IMG/VR virus record: IMGVR_UViG_3300032334_000320
Span: 1-33,965 of that record
Strand: one strand, 5' to 3'
Source of the DNA: a virus
DNA length: 33,965 bases
Part shown: piece by piece, positions 16,906 to 25,556 of the stretch
Layout of the letters: the number at the start of each line of letters is the position of its first letter
Position numbering within the stretch: position 1 is the first letter of the stretch
Notes under the pieces: model-generated
Told to the model about the DNA's origin: nothing
Seen by the model: the letters and a program-made list of their open reading frames with translations, nothing else
Database searches by the model: none
Made by a program: the position numbers and the translations under genes

Positions 16906-19900
16906 TATAATTTACCTACACTTGGACGAGTATAAACATTAACGTTTACGTCTTCCATGAATGTCTTGCCCGAAGCATTAGCTGCCTCTCTGAGCATCTT
17001 AATAATATTACCCTTCTGACTTACTAGAATGTCTTGGACACCGTGTGAGTCGAGGGCCTGAATTGTGAAGTTAGCGTTGATAGGCTGTGCTGAACCAACA
17101 TCGTTAGCTGGGGTAACTGAGATTGGAGTTTCTGGAGTAATAACTTCAGGGCCTTTCTCACCAACAACGAATCCACGATTACCATAGCCTCTCATTAGCT
17201 CACCACCATAGGCCGAGCCTACTGTGCGATAATTTGAAGCGTTAGTGCCTTGTCCCTCTGAGCCGCGTAGGTAACCAACTTCTCCGCCTGCGGTAGCATT
17301 CGAACCCTTAGCCAGATCTACTGAGTCTCCACGCTTACCTATACTTAGGTTAGTGGGGGTACTTACTGACTTTGGTGTATAAGAACTTTCATATTGTGTA
17401 CCAGCAATAATAGCTATCTGAGCAGCACCCATAGCGCCGATAATACTAGCTAAGATAATGCCTGTAATACCTGGATTTGACCCAAGTGCTCCGGCAATAC
17501 CTGCTGCTGTACTCATTACAGCTTGTGCCATCATTAGCTTCTTTTGAACATTAAAGGATTTTCTAGCTTGAGCATCCTTTTTCTTTTCAAGAGCATCTAG
17601 TTTAGCAACACTAGCTGCTGATTTACCATCACGCTTTTGTTCGGCTGCGATTTCTTTATCAATACCAGCTATCTTAGCATCAGAAGATGCTTTTAGTAGA
17701 CCAGCAACCGCACCTATCATTCCCGCTATAGCACCAAAAGCTACTGAAGCAGACTGCATTTGTTTATTGAAGCCCTCAGTAGTTTTAGTTTGTGCAACAT
17801 TTACCTCGGCACTAGCTGCTTTAATGCTGTCTGTACTTACTTTAGCGGTTTCTGCGGCCTTACTTGCTAGATTATCTAGTCCACCACTTAATTCGGTGGT
17901 AGTTTGAGATAGGCCAGATAACCCAGATACGCTACTACCAAGGTTGTCCACTCCTCCAGTTAAAGGAGCTGCAGGCGCTGCAGCAGAAATAGACCCAGCT
18001 AGAGTTGTATTGACAGGTTGTACCATTCCAGATACTGCGCTAACACTTTGTGCATTCATAGCAACTGGGAAGTCATTTATGGGTCCGCCGATACCTACTG
18101 GCGTTTTTGGGAATAAACCTTTCCAACTATCAGATATATCTTTGCTGAAGTTTCTTGTTTCATTTATTAAATTAGACAGTGCTGATATAACTCTACCTTG
18201 CGGACCAAAATCTTGACCAAGACGTTCTGCCATTTGCTGGCCTAACTTATCCATATCAGCTAATGCAGAGTCAAGTAGTCCTATAACTAATTGACCAAAG
18301 TCCATAGTGGCTTTTGTTACAGCTTGTGTAGTCTTTTCAGTTACTTGCCCTGCCGTAGTTGCAACATAGTCCGCCTGTAATTTTAGATCCGTTACTTCTT
18401 TTCTACGCTGTTCATCTATTTTTGGTTTTGAAGCTTCAGCAGCTGTTTCTCCAGTAATATTAGATACAGCATTATTTATTGTAGTAATGGCTCTTGTAGT
18501 AGTATCGGCCATGGCCTCAACAGCAGTATGAAAATGGTTTTCATGACTGGTATCTCCAGGTTTAGTAGGTTTTCCAGGACCAAAGAACTGAGTTGCCCCA
18601 GTTGTACCTTTACCTATCTTTAATCCATGTTTGGCCAGCCCTTCTTCTAGCATCTTCTGTGCAGTAGCGGCGGTATATTTGGTTAATCCACCTTCTGGAA
18701 TCCAATCATCGGCGTTGGCATTTGGACCCCAGTGTTCGGATATTCTTTTTGTACCCTTTACAAACTTAGAGTGCTGAGAATTATCCCCAATATAACTATT
18801 AGCTCCAAATACTTCCTTAATTACTGTAGCAAGGCTAGCAGCTGTAGCAGGTAACCTGTCACCCTCTGCGACTACCTGTGTAGTAGGAGTAGATAAAGCC
18901 TTAATATCTTTTGGATCTATTAAGGTATTTTTGCTAAGGGTTTCAAGAATATCTTTTAGATAAGAAGTCTGTAATAGAAGCTGCTGTAGTTGACCTTGAT
19001 CAATTGTTAATTTTGGCTTCTCTATAGCGGCTATCCTTCTAGCGTCTTCTCCGGCCTGAGCCGCAGCGATTTCCCTAGTTTTAGATGCCATTTCTTCTGG
19101 TAGATTCCTAAAGAAGTTTAATACTGCGTTATCAATTGGTCTAACGTCTCTCGCTACCTTAGCTTGTTCAAGATTAGTTCTAGCTAATTCCACATCAAGA
19201 TAAGCAGATCTTTCAGCTGCTCTCTGCATCTTTGAGTAATCAACAGTTTGTAGGTTAGAGGCCGCGTCTACAAGATTCTGTAGGTTTTGCTTCATGCCTG
19301 TATCATCCTGCATACCCATCATTTTCATTAGGGCTGATAGGAAGAATACTCTTGATTTTATTTCTTCTACTTGTACGTCTTTTTGAGCAGCTAATAGCTG
19401 ATATTCGGCTTTTATAGACTCCATGCGGATTCTATAGTTTTCTTCCGCTGCATTTAGAGCTATCTGTGCTGACTCTACTGCGAACTGCTTTTGAGCTCTC
19501 TCATTTACAGTTCCTCCAGCTTTGGTAACAGCTAAGGTTGACCTTGCTTGAGCTAGTCTTGATTCTTTATCTGCTACTTCCTGAGTAAGCAAAGCTCTTC
19601 TCTCAAGTAAATCTATAGACTCTTTTAATTTACCGGAAGTAAACTGTATACCACTACCTATAATTTGTTCGATGATGGATTGTTTTGCTTTTAGATTTAT
19701 CTGTTCTTGAGTAAGGTTATTAATTTCTACTTGCTTAGCAATCTCAGTTTCTTTATTTGTTATAATTTCATTTAGTAGCTTTCTGTGCTCTTCGTCCAGA
19801 TCTTTTCTAGTTAGGGCAGCTTTTGCTATTTCCTGCTCACCTTTAAGCTTACCAATAGTACCTTTTGTCTCTAACTCTGCCGCATCTCTGTCAATCTTTA

Positions 19901-22900
19901 ACTGACTAAGTGATGCAGCTAGTTCGAATTTTAAAGCACCTTGTCTGCCCGTAAGTGATGCTGTTATTTTGTCGTCTAGGACTTTATTTTGTGACTTTAG
20001 ACTAACTATCTTTTGCTCTGTAGCCTCCATCTGACGAGTTTGTTCTGCTTGAGCTTCTTTTACTCTTACATTAATCTCATCTTTATTTAATTGCTGAGAA
20101 CTTAAAGCAGCTATTGATGTAGATAGAGCTTTTTGTTGCTGGTCCAAGTCATTAATATTTAGTTTGACTACCTGTACCTCATGCATCTTATCACGCAGTC
20201 TTGTTGCTATTTCATAGTTTTTAACTGCTGATATATAAGACTTGGCTTCCGTTACTTGCTGTACTGTCCAGGACTTTTCTTGAGCATCTGTTAAGGCTTT
20301 ATAGTCTGTGAAGGCTTTTGAGGTAGTATCTTGTATTGAGCGTAAATGAGAGGCTACTCCTGAGAGCCAGTCTTGATTTATTCCTGTATCAACAGCTGAG
20401 CCTCTTGCAGCAGACATAACAGCTTGGGCTGCTGATGCTTCATTTGTAGCTTCCTGTAATGAAAGTTCTCTGCCTGCTTTTAGTCTCTCTTGCTCTATCT
20501 TCAATAGGTTTAGCTGAGCAGTAGCTTGATTAGCATAGATTTCTATCATAGAAAGTTGAGCTTGAATCTGTGCTTTCTGTAGCTCTATAGCTTGATTCTC
20601 TCTTTCTAGTCTTAGCTTGGTTCCTGATGCTGTCTGACTATAAAATTCTGAGTAAGCTTTAGTTATAGCATTAGCTAAAGTTAATTGATTTTGTTGATTT
20701 CTTACCTGATTCTGATAAAGTGTAAGCTGCTGTTGTGTTTGTAGAAGATTTGTTTTTACCTCCTCAGCGTGATCTGCAGCGGCCTGTTTTTGAGCCTCTG
20801 CTGCTTCTAGGTTCTTACGCTCTACTGGCAGTCTCTGCTGTGCTATAGCTAGTGCGTATTTGTCTTCTTCAGTTTTCCTACGCTTTGCCTCTAAAGTAGC
20901 TATTGTACTTTCATACTCCTCTTTGAGAGCCTTGGCTTTATTTGCGTTTACATCAGCGGTCTTAAAATCTTCAACAGTTTGTCTAGATTTAGGATCTAAT
21001 AGCCTTTTTAACTCATCTGGCATATTACTTAATAGTGCCATTTGTTTAATTGCACCAGCGGAACCTGCCACCTTACTTAGCTGATAAAACTGTTCATTGA
21101 TACCTCTGAAACCATCTATTAATTCATCAAAAGGAGTCTTAGGTATTGCATCATTAAAAAACTTAGTAATTGCGTCACCAGTCTTTTTATATGCCTCACT
21201 TAGTGCAGAAACTGCATCTGCTAAGCCTTCATAAGCGGTGGCTGCTTCTTGAATGAATGTCTTTCTTAATCCATTACTATTAGCTAGTTTATCAATACCT
21301 CCGTATGCCTTTACCATAGCATTATAGACATCTTGATCCATAACTCTAGATAAGTTATCCATAGCTTTAGCGCTCTCTATAGCCTCCTGATTAAGTCCAG
21401 CTAATTCGGGAGGCAGCATTTGAGCAAAGTACATGCCAATTTTACGTGTATCACTTGGCTTACCTGTAATTTTTTCTAGTATGAGTCCTGGGATGCCTCC
21501 TGCGAGAGCACCTATCTGTGCTGCGGTACTATTTTCTAGCTCTTTCTGTACCGCAGGGAGGAACTTGCTATTACGAGCTATACCAGTAGCATAACTAGTA
21601 ATATCTTCTTCGTTACCTATAATACTCTGCCAAAATGTTGATGCTGTATCTTTGTTTTTATCGGCTTTTATAGCACTTTTAATTGCTTCTTGAGCTTCTT
21701 TAAACGCTTGTGATATTTGAGCAGTTGTATTACTTTGTATTGTTAAACTCTGAGCTATTTTTTGTCCTAGGGGTACATTTAGTTCTTGTATCCTCTGAAA
21801 CTCTTTAGCGGACTTGGAGGCTGCCTCGTTTGCTAACTTAAGGTCCTCCATAGCTTTTATCTGGACTTTTGTAGCTTCTGATCTTCCCCAGTTCTCATAA
21901 GCTGCCCATAAAGCACCGACAGCAGTTGTAGCCCAACCAATATAAGGAATAAATTTCATGAATGCAGTAGAAGCTAACTGTGCACCAGTAGAGACCCCAG
22001 TCATACCTAATTTTAGCTTATCAAATATAGGAGGTAGCTGTGTAATACCTTCTCTACTTCGTGCTATTCTTTCATATTTTAACTTTTTCTGTTCTTCCTG
22101 TAAAGCTTCGCGACGTTTAGCCATTGCTTCTCGGATCTTGCCCTCACCAGCTAGCTCTATAGACTCGCCCTTTAGTTTTTCTGATAAAGCGGCTTTTTCA
22201 TTAGCACGGAATTTTGTATTCTCAGCTTTTGATTTAGCTCTGGCAGCTATTACTCCACTTTCACCTTTTTTCTGTGTATTATATAGATCTTCAAGCGCAG
22301 CTTTTACTTTTTGTATAGACCTTACTTCGGCCTCTTTTGTATCTATATAGTTTTTAGACCAGCCTTTTGCTACTACTCCTGCTGCGATTTCCTGTTCTGT
22401 TAGCTCTCCTCTTTCTCTTCTTATATTCTTCATTCTAGTAGATATAGAATTGTCAAGTTTAGCTATATTTTTGGCATGAGCTTCAGCATCTTGATCTACA
22501 GCGGATACAGCGGCTGCCTCATAGTCGAAGCCTTTGGAAGTGGCTTTAGTTCTGAGTTCCGGCCCTATAAGTTTTTCAGCTTTAGAACTTACAGCCGCTT
22601 TTTGTTGGGCGTTTGCTAGTTCTAAGGTAGCCTTAGCTGCATCTCTTGCCTCTGCCGCCATGTTCACGAAATTCTGTTGTCGCTTTTGTGCTAGCTGGCC
22701 CATAGCGTAAAGGGCTGGAAGCATTTGCTTTCTTATGGTGCTAACAAATAGTATTATTCCCCCAAGTAATGCGGTTTGGTTCCCACCAAATAAAGCTACT
22801 AATGGAGTTAGGATAGTATTTAGTCCACTTTCTATAGTTGTGATAAGATTACTAAAACTGGCAGCTAATTTATCGTAAGGATTTGCTCCTATTTCTTTTG

Positions 22901-23657
22901 ATAAGCCACCAAACTTTATAGTACCTTCAGTAACTACTGCATTTAGCATAGCTTGTCGTTTTTCAAAAGAAGATAGGGACTGTACACTTTTATTATTAGT
23001 TAATGCGTATTGACTTTGAGCTTCAGTTAATTTGGTCATAATACCAAGCTCATCTAAAAGTTCAGGTTCTAACTTAGTAACGCCCTTACTAATTCTATCT
23101 AATGAATCAGGAACATTCCTACCAAGAGCTAGAGACGCATCATAAGCTACTTGTGTTAGGTCTTTCATACCTTTGGCAGAGAATCCGGCAGAAGACATTA
23201 ATGCGGTAGCTTGCATCGCATCTGCTGCACTAATAGAATAATCTGTTATCTTTTGTAAAGATTGGGATACCCTTATTAAAGATTTACCTGTTCTTGCCCC
23301 TTGTGTTTCTAGGCCCTTCATCATCTGCTCTACTTGAGCAGCATTTCTTAGTGCACTGAAAGCAGCACTAACCGCAAAAGCATTAGTTGCAAGTGTCGCG
23401 TATGCCGCCACTAGTCCACTATTATTTCCGCCTACTGTATCTAATAATTTGGACATGCTTCTAGCGGAGTTGTTAGCACTAGCAACCCCGCCATTTAAAG
23501 CATCTCTATGTTTATTGGCATTCTTAGCTGCGTCTCCTTGAGCCGTACTAAGATCCCCTACTGCCTTACCGGCCTTTCTTATATTTTTTTCCGCTAGTAC
23601 TAAAGATCCGTCTTCACGAACCTTAAATACCATAGTAAATTCTGCGCTATTTGCCAT
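16905..23657 (-). CDS. Tape measure protein with embedded LAS-type peptidase-like domain
   Basis: 2250 residues. The N-terminus has the helical start of tape measures and a conserved SSAGFSAKGMKDLTQ region (about 150-170). The middle is long coiled coil rich in Gln, Lys, Glu and Ala. Hydrophobic stretches occur near 295-320, 566-590, 1969-1990 and 2052-2090, able to enter membranes. At about 1630-1720 is a possible zinc-peptidase site: SEHWGPNANADDW (His1642, Asp1650/1651) and HENHFH (1705-1710). The C-terminus has the FVVGEKGPEVITPETP motif usual for this family (about 2160-2175). It sets tail length (at about 0.15 nm per residue, up to about 340 nm) and leaves the tail on infection. A poor ribosome-binding site precedes ATG 23657, after a 49-base gap. 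Confidence 0.93.
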   Translation of the reverse strand: MANSAEFTMVFKVREDGSLVLAEKNIRKAGKAVGDLSTAQGDAAKNANKHRDALNGGVASANNSARSMSKLLDTVGGNNSGLVAAYATLATNAFAVSAAFSALRNAAQVEQMMKGLETQGARTGKSLIRVSQSLQKITDYSISAADAMQATALMSSAGFSAKGMKDLTQVAYDASLALGRNVPDSLDRISKGVTKLEPELLDELGIMTKLTEAQSQYALTNNKSVQSLSSFEKRQAMLNAVVTEGTIKFGGLSKEIGANPYDKLAASFSNLITTIESGLNTILTPLVALFGGNQTALLGGIILFVSTIRKQMLPALYAMGQLAQKRQQNFVNMAAEARDAAKATLELANAQQKAAVSSKAEKLIGPELRTKATSKGFDYEAAAVSAVDQDAEAHAKNIAKLDNSISTRMKNIRRERGELTEQEIAAGVVAKGWSKNYIDTKEAEVRSIQKVKAALEDLYNTQKKGESGVIAARAKSKAENTKFRANEKAALSEKLKGESIELAGEGKIREAMAKRREALQEEQKKLKYERIARSREGITQLPPIFDKLKLGMTGVSTGAQLASTAFMKFIPYIGWATTAVGALWAAYENWGRSEATKVQIKAMEDLKLANEAASKSAKEFQRIQELNVPLGQKIAQSLTIQSNTTAQISQAFKEAQEAIKSAIKADKNKDTASTFWQSIIGNEEDITSYATGIARNSKFLPAVQKELENSTAAQIGALAGGIPGLILEKITGKPSDTRKIGMYFAQMLPPELAGLNQEAIESAKAMDNLSRVMDQDVYNAMVKAYGGIDKLANSNGLRKTFIQEAATAYEGLADAVSALSEAYKKTGDAITKFFNDAIPKTPFDELIDGFRGINEQFYQLSKVAGSAGAIKQMALLSNMPDELKRLLDPKSRQTVEDFKTADVNANKAKALKEEYESTIATLEAKRRKTEEDKYALAIAQQRLPVERKNLEAAEAQKQAAADHAEEVKTNLLQTQQQLTLYQNQVRNQQNQLTLANAITKAYSEFYSQTASGTKLRLERENQAIELQKAQIQAQLSMIEIYANQATAQLNLLKIEQERLKAGRELSLQEATNEASAAQAVMSAARGSAVDTGINQDWLSGVASHLRSIQDTTSKAFTDYKALTDAQEKSWTVQQVTEAKSYISAVKNYEIATRLRDKMHEVQVVKLNINDLDQQQKALSTSIAALSSQQLNKDEINVRVKEAQAEQTRQMEATEQKIVSLKSQNKVLDDKITASLTGRQGALKFELAASLSQLKIDRDAAELETKGTIGKLKGEQEIAKAALTRKDLDEEHRKLLNEIITNKETEIAKQVEINNLTQEQINLKAKQSIIEQIIGSGIQFTSGKLKESIDLLERRALLTQEVADKESRLAQARSTLAVTKAGGTVNERAQKQFAVESAQIALNAAEENYRIRMESIKAEYQLLAAQKDVQVEEIKSRVFFLSALMKMMGMQDDTGMKQNLQNLVDAASNLQTVDYSKMQRAAERSAYLDVELARTNLEQAKVARDVRPIDNAVLNFFRNLPEEMASKTREIAAAQAGEDARRIAAIEKPKLTIDQGQLQQLLLQTSYLKDILETLSKNTLIDPKDIKALSTPTTQVVAEGDRLPATAASLATVIKEVFGANSYIGDNSQHSKFVKGTKRISEHWGPNANADDWIPEGGLTKYTAATAQKMLEEGLAKHGLKIGKGTTGATQFFGPGKPTKPGDTSHENHFHTAVEAMADTTTRAITTINNAVSNITGETAAEASKPKIDEQRRKEVTDLKLQADYVATTAGQVTEKTTQAVTKATMDFGQLVIGLLDSALADMDKLGQQMAERLGQDFGPQGRVISALSNLINETRNFSKDISDSWKGLFPKTPVGIGGPINDFPVAMNAQSVSAVSGMVQPVNTTLAGSISAAAPAAPLTGGVDNLGSSVSGLSGLSQTTTELSGGLDNLASKAAETAKVSTDSIKAASAEVNVAQTKTTEGFNKQMQSASVAFGAIAGMIGAVAGLLKASSDAKIAGIDKEIAAEQKRDGKSAASVAKLDALEKKKDAQARKSFNVQKKLMMAQAVMSTAAGIAGALGSNPGITGIILASIIGAMGAAQIAIIAGTQYESSYTPKSVSTPTNLSIGKRGDSVDLAKGSNATAGGEVGYLRGSEGQGTNASNYRTVGSAYGGELMRGYGNRGFVVGEKGPEVITPETPISVTPANDVGSAQPINANFTIQALDSHGVQDILVSQKGNIIKMLREAANASGKTFMEDVNVNVYTRPSVGKL

Positions 23658-23706
23658 CCTATTTCTTCTTGACGGAATCCGTTCTTACCAAAAACTAAGT
23701 TTTGAG

Positions 23707-24069
23707 TTACTTCTTTTTAACTGAGTCTCTAGCCTTTTTCATTTGATCAGCTGATCTCTTTATGAGGCTAGCATCAAGCCTTACAAGTGCCTCTAGAAAA
23801 ATATCTTTCTCTGTCACTCCCACTACTTCCATGTGTAATGGTAGCGCTACGTAATCTTTTCCCATATAGCCTATATCGGGATAGACTCTATCGCCTAGTC
23901 TATTAAAGACTTCTATAGCTTGTTGTAAAGGTAGCGGAAAATCCTCATAGTCAGGAGGGCATTTAGCTTCAGATGGTTCCTGGCCCATTTGTTCACACAT
24001 GGCCAGGTACCTATCTTTTGTCATGCCTATATCTATATTATTCTGCCACTTTTCCAGTCGCTGCCACAT
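23707..24069 (-). CDS. Second tail-assembly-chaperone ORF (gpT-like position)
   Basis: 120 residues; helical and charged, with a Lys-rich end (ADQMKKARDSVKKK) and a CPPDYEDFPLPLQQAIEVFNRLGD segment in the middle. It lies between the first chaperone ORF and the tape measure, where lambda gpT and its equivalents occur, usually made only as a frameshift extension. Its frame is +1 (equivalently -2) to the first ORF and opens at a TAG about 30 bases upstream of ATG 24069. AAGGGAG stands only three bases before that ATG, short for a ribosome-binding site but possible. Independent initiation, coupled reinitiation or a -2/+1 frameshift are all open. Confidence 0.78.
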   Translation of the reverse strand: MWQRLEKWQNNIDIGMTKDRYLAMCEQMGQEPSEAKCPPDYEDFPLPLQQAIEVFNRLGDRVYPDIGYMGKDYVALPLHMEVVGVTEKDIFLEALVRLDASLIKRSADQMKKARDSVKKK

Positions 24070-24484
24070 TAGCTCCCTTTGGCTCTGTACGAAAGTTCTC
24101 TAGATCGAACACCGTATCATTCACCCAAGTGTCAAACTCTGATGAGTTAGTAACTAGTAGCTTAGCATTATCTTGACTATATGGAAGTTCCTTTTCAGGA
24201 TCGACCTTTGAAATATCCACTAGTACGAAATCCTGTAGGAACTTGTACTTGAATCCTTTCCAGTTCTTGATCGTAGCCTTGGTGAACTCTGAAATGAACT
24301 TTTCTTCATTTAGTTCTTCCACAGGCTTACGTGTGTTCTTGTCATACTTAGTAATTAAGCAACGCTTACGTAGCGCTGTTAATTCGGGCCGAGAAAGATT
24401 TACTACTTCTACTTCAAAGCCTTCATAGCCTGGGTACTCTACCCATGCTGACTTTGTATCGACCATTAGTTCACTTAAATTCAT
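24038..24484 (-). CDS. First tail-assembly-chaperone ORF (gpG-like position)
   Basis: 148 residues, acidic, with SRPELTALRKRCLITKYDKNTRKP then EEKFISEFTKATIKNWKGFKY, a pattern of phage tail chaperones that resembles T5-like and other siphophage proteins in this slot. They coat the tape measure and recruit tube subunits. TAAGGAGT lies 7 bases before ATG 24484. Its 3' end overlaps the second ORF by 32 bases. An in-phase heptamer A-AAG-GGA lies at 24080-24074 near its end, but a -1 slip there meets TAA after one codon (AGC), so it cannot produce the usual fused product. Confidence 0.8.
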   Translation of the reverse strand: MNLSELMVDTKSAWVEYPGYEGFEVEVVNLSRPELTALRKRCLITKYDKNTRKPVEELNEEKFISEFTKATIKNWKGFKYKFLQDFVLVDISKVDPEKELPYSQDNAKLLVTNSSEFDTWVNDTVFDLENFRTEPKGANVAATGKVAE

Positions 24485-24493
24485 TATTACTCC

Positions 24494-25462
24494 TTAGTTG
24501 ATTAGAGCTATTAGACCACTATTTGCTGGAACGCTGAAGTTCATGGCTGTGGCTGTCTTAGCGGTTTTGTAAATTGGCTCTACTATAGTAGAGTTAGAAT
24601 TGAGTCTGAAATCGTAGACTCTGTTTATTAGCTCTTCGAAATTCAATCTTCTAGTAAATACCGCTGAGGGTAGAGTGAATCTCAAAAGAGGATTAGTTGC
24701 TGAGTATCCCAAATAATAAATACTAATATCTACAGGAGAGCTTGTGCTAGTATCAAATAAAGTATCTGAATTCTGAGATGTAATAAACTGAGTTATGGAC
24801 CCAGATAATGTTCTTCCTTGTAGTACATAAGAGTCTGGGTACATCATCGTGCTAGTAACAGCCTGATTAATTGTTGTGTACCCACCCCAGTTTATATCAT
24901 TCTTTAAATCCATATGAACTGCCGCTATGCTATCCAGCGTTACATTTGATATGGAGATATTTAGGCGATCTACTGTTGTGTAAGTTCTACCAAATCTATT
25001 TTCAGCATCTGCTAATCCTGGGATCCTTGCGGCACCTCCTACATTACCAAATTTGGCTAATTTTGATGAGGTTCCAGATACCGATACTGTTAATACTGCT
25101 CTCATTTCTACATTGAAAGCCATAGATTCTACGACGCAATTATTTAAAACATAAATAACGTTATCGGATTGTATATATAGATCAAAGGAACTTAGAGTTC
25201 CGCTAGAATAATCGGACCCTAGATTTAGGATTACGGGAGGATATCCTATGTTAGGAATAGGAGTGGTGAAAGAAAAATTAGCAGGATTTGCTTTATTGAC
25301 TACTGCATGATCGTGCAAGTCAGTCAAATTATGTAGCGTTTTTCTCTTATAGCCTTGCTCGTCAAAGGTTTGAGAAGCAGTTATATCTGAATATAGGTCT
25401 ATACGGTGGGTCGCACCAGAATATACTATATAGGCTTTTACGTTCTTTTTAAAGTTGTACAT
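24494..25462 (-). CDS. Second tail-tube-like protein (paralogue of major tail protein)
   Basis: 322 residues, mostly beta. It has the same segment order as the neighbouring major tail protein: a strand pair YVLNNCVVESMAFNVEMRAVLTVSVSGTSSKLA corresponds to YRIRDCCVNEATVNFEIDGITTISFSGMGTKIA in the neighbour, and a later LQGRTLSGSITQFIT corresponds to VTGTRSISGSFTCYA. It could be a minor tube ring, an initiator at the tip or a tube-terminating protein; sequence does not decide. It follows its own sigma70-like promoter. ATG 25462 has only a weak ribosome-binding match (TAAG), while a better AAGGA lies in the loop of a hairpin 25 bases upstream. The gap to the next gene is 9 bases. Confidence 0.75.
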   Translation of the reverse strand: MYNFKKNVKAYIVYSGATHRIDLYSDITASQTFDEQGYKRKTLHNLTDLHDHAVVNKANPANFSFTTPIPNIGYPPVILNLGSDYSSGTLSSFDLYIQSDNVIYVLNNCVVESMAFNVEMRAVLTVSVSGTSSKLAKFGNVGGAARIPGLADAENRFGRTYTTVDRLNISISNVTLDSIAAVHMDLKNDINWGGYTTINQAVTSTMMYPDSYVLQGRTLSGSITQFITSQNSDTLFDTSTSSPVDISIYYLGYSATNPLLRFTLPSAVFTRRLNFEELINRVYDFRLNSNSTIVEPIYKTAKTATAMNFSVPANSGLIALIN

Positions 25463-25474
25463 ATCTTACACGAA

Positions 25475-25502
25475 GGGGGAGCAAAATTCCTTCTGCTCCC
25501 CC
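25475..25502 (-). other. 5'-UTR hairpin with AAGGA loop
   Basis: A 9-bp stem, GGGGGAGCA with TGCTCCCCC, encloses a ten-base loop that contains AAGGA. It starts about 5 bases after the predicted transcription start and ends 12 bases before ATG 25462. It is not followed by a U-run (TTCGTGTAAG follows), so it does not look like a terminator for the major tail gene. A role in stabilising the 5' end or in modulating translation is inferred. Confidence 0.7.
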
Positions 25503-25513
25503 GAGTTTCTATA

Positions 25514-25542
25514 ATTATAGAATGGTTGGTCCTTAAAGTCAA
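25514..25542 (-). promoter_or_regulatory. Sigma70-like promoter for the second tube protein and downstream tail genes
   Basis: On the minus strand: TTGACT (25542-25537), a 17-base spacer and TATAAT (25519-25514), eleven of twelve consensus positions. Predicted start at A25508 or A25507. It lies in the 94-base gap between two genes and so is not a coding by-product. It would drive the second tube protein, chaperones, tape measure and tail-tip genes, probably using host RNA polymerase. Confidence 0.85.
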
Positions 25543-25556
25543 GAACTATTTTTGTA

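Noticed and set aside
21958-22350. Plus-strand ORF of 130 residues antisense to the tape measure
   Set aside because: Hydrophobic shadow of a charged coiled coil; no ribosome-binding site.
24074-24080. A-AAG-GGA as the standard -1 frameshift site for tail chaperones
   Set aside because: Phase is correct, but the -1 frame has TAA one codon later, and the downstream ORF is in the +1/-2 frame.
25475-25502. Hairpin as an intrinsic terminator of the major tail gene
   Set aside because: No U-run follows on the minus strand, and it lies downstream of a near-consensus promoter, at the start of the next transcript.
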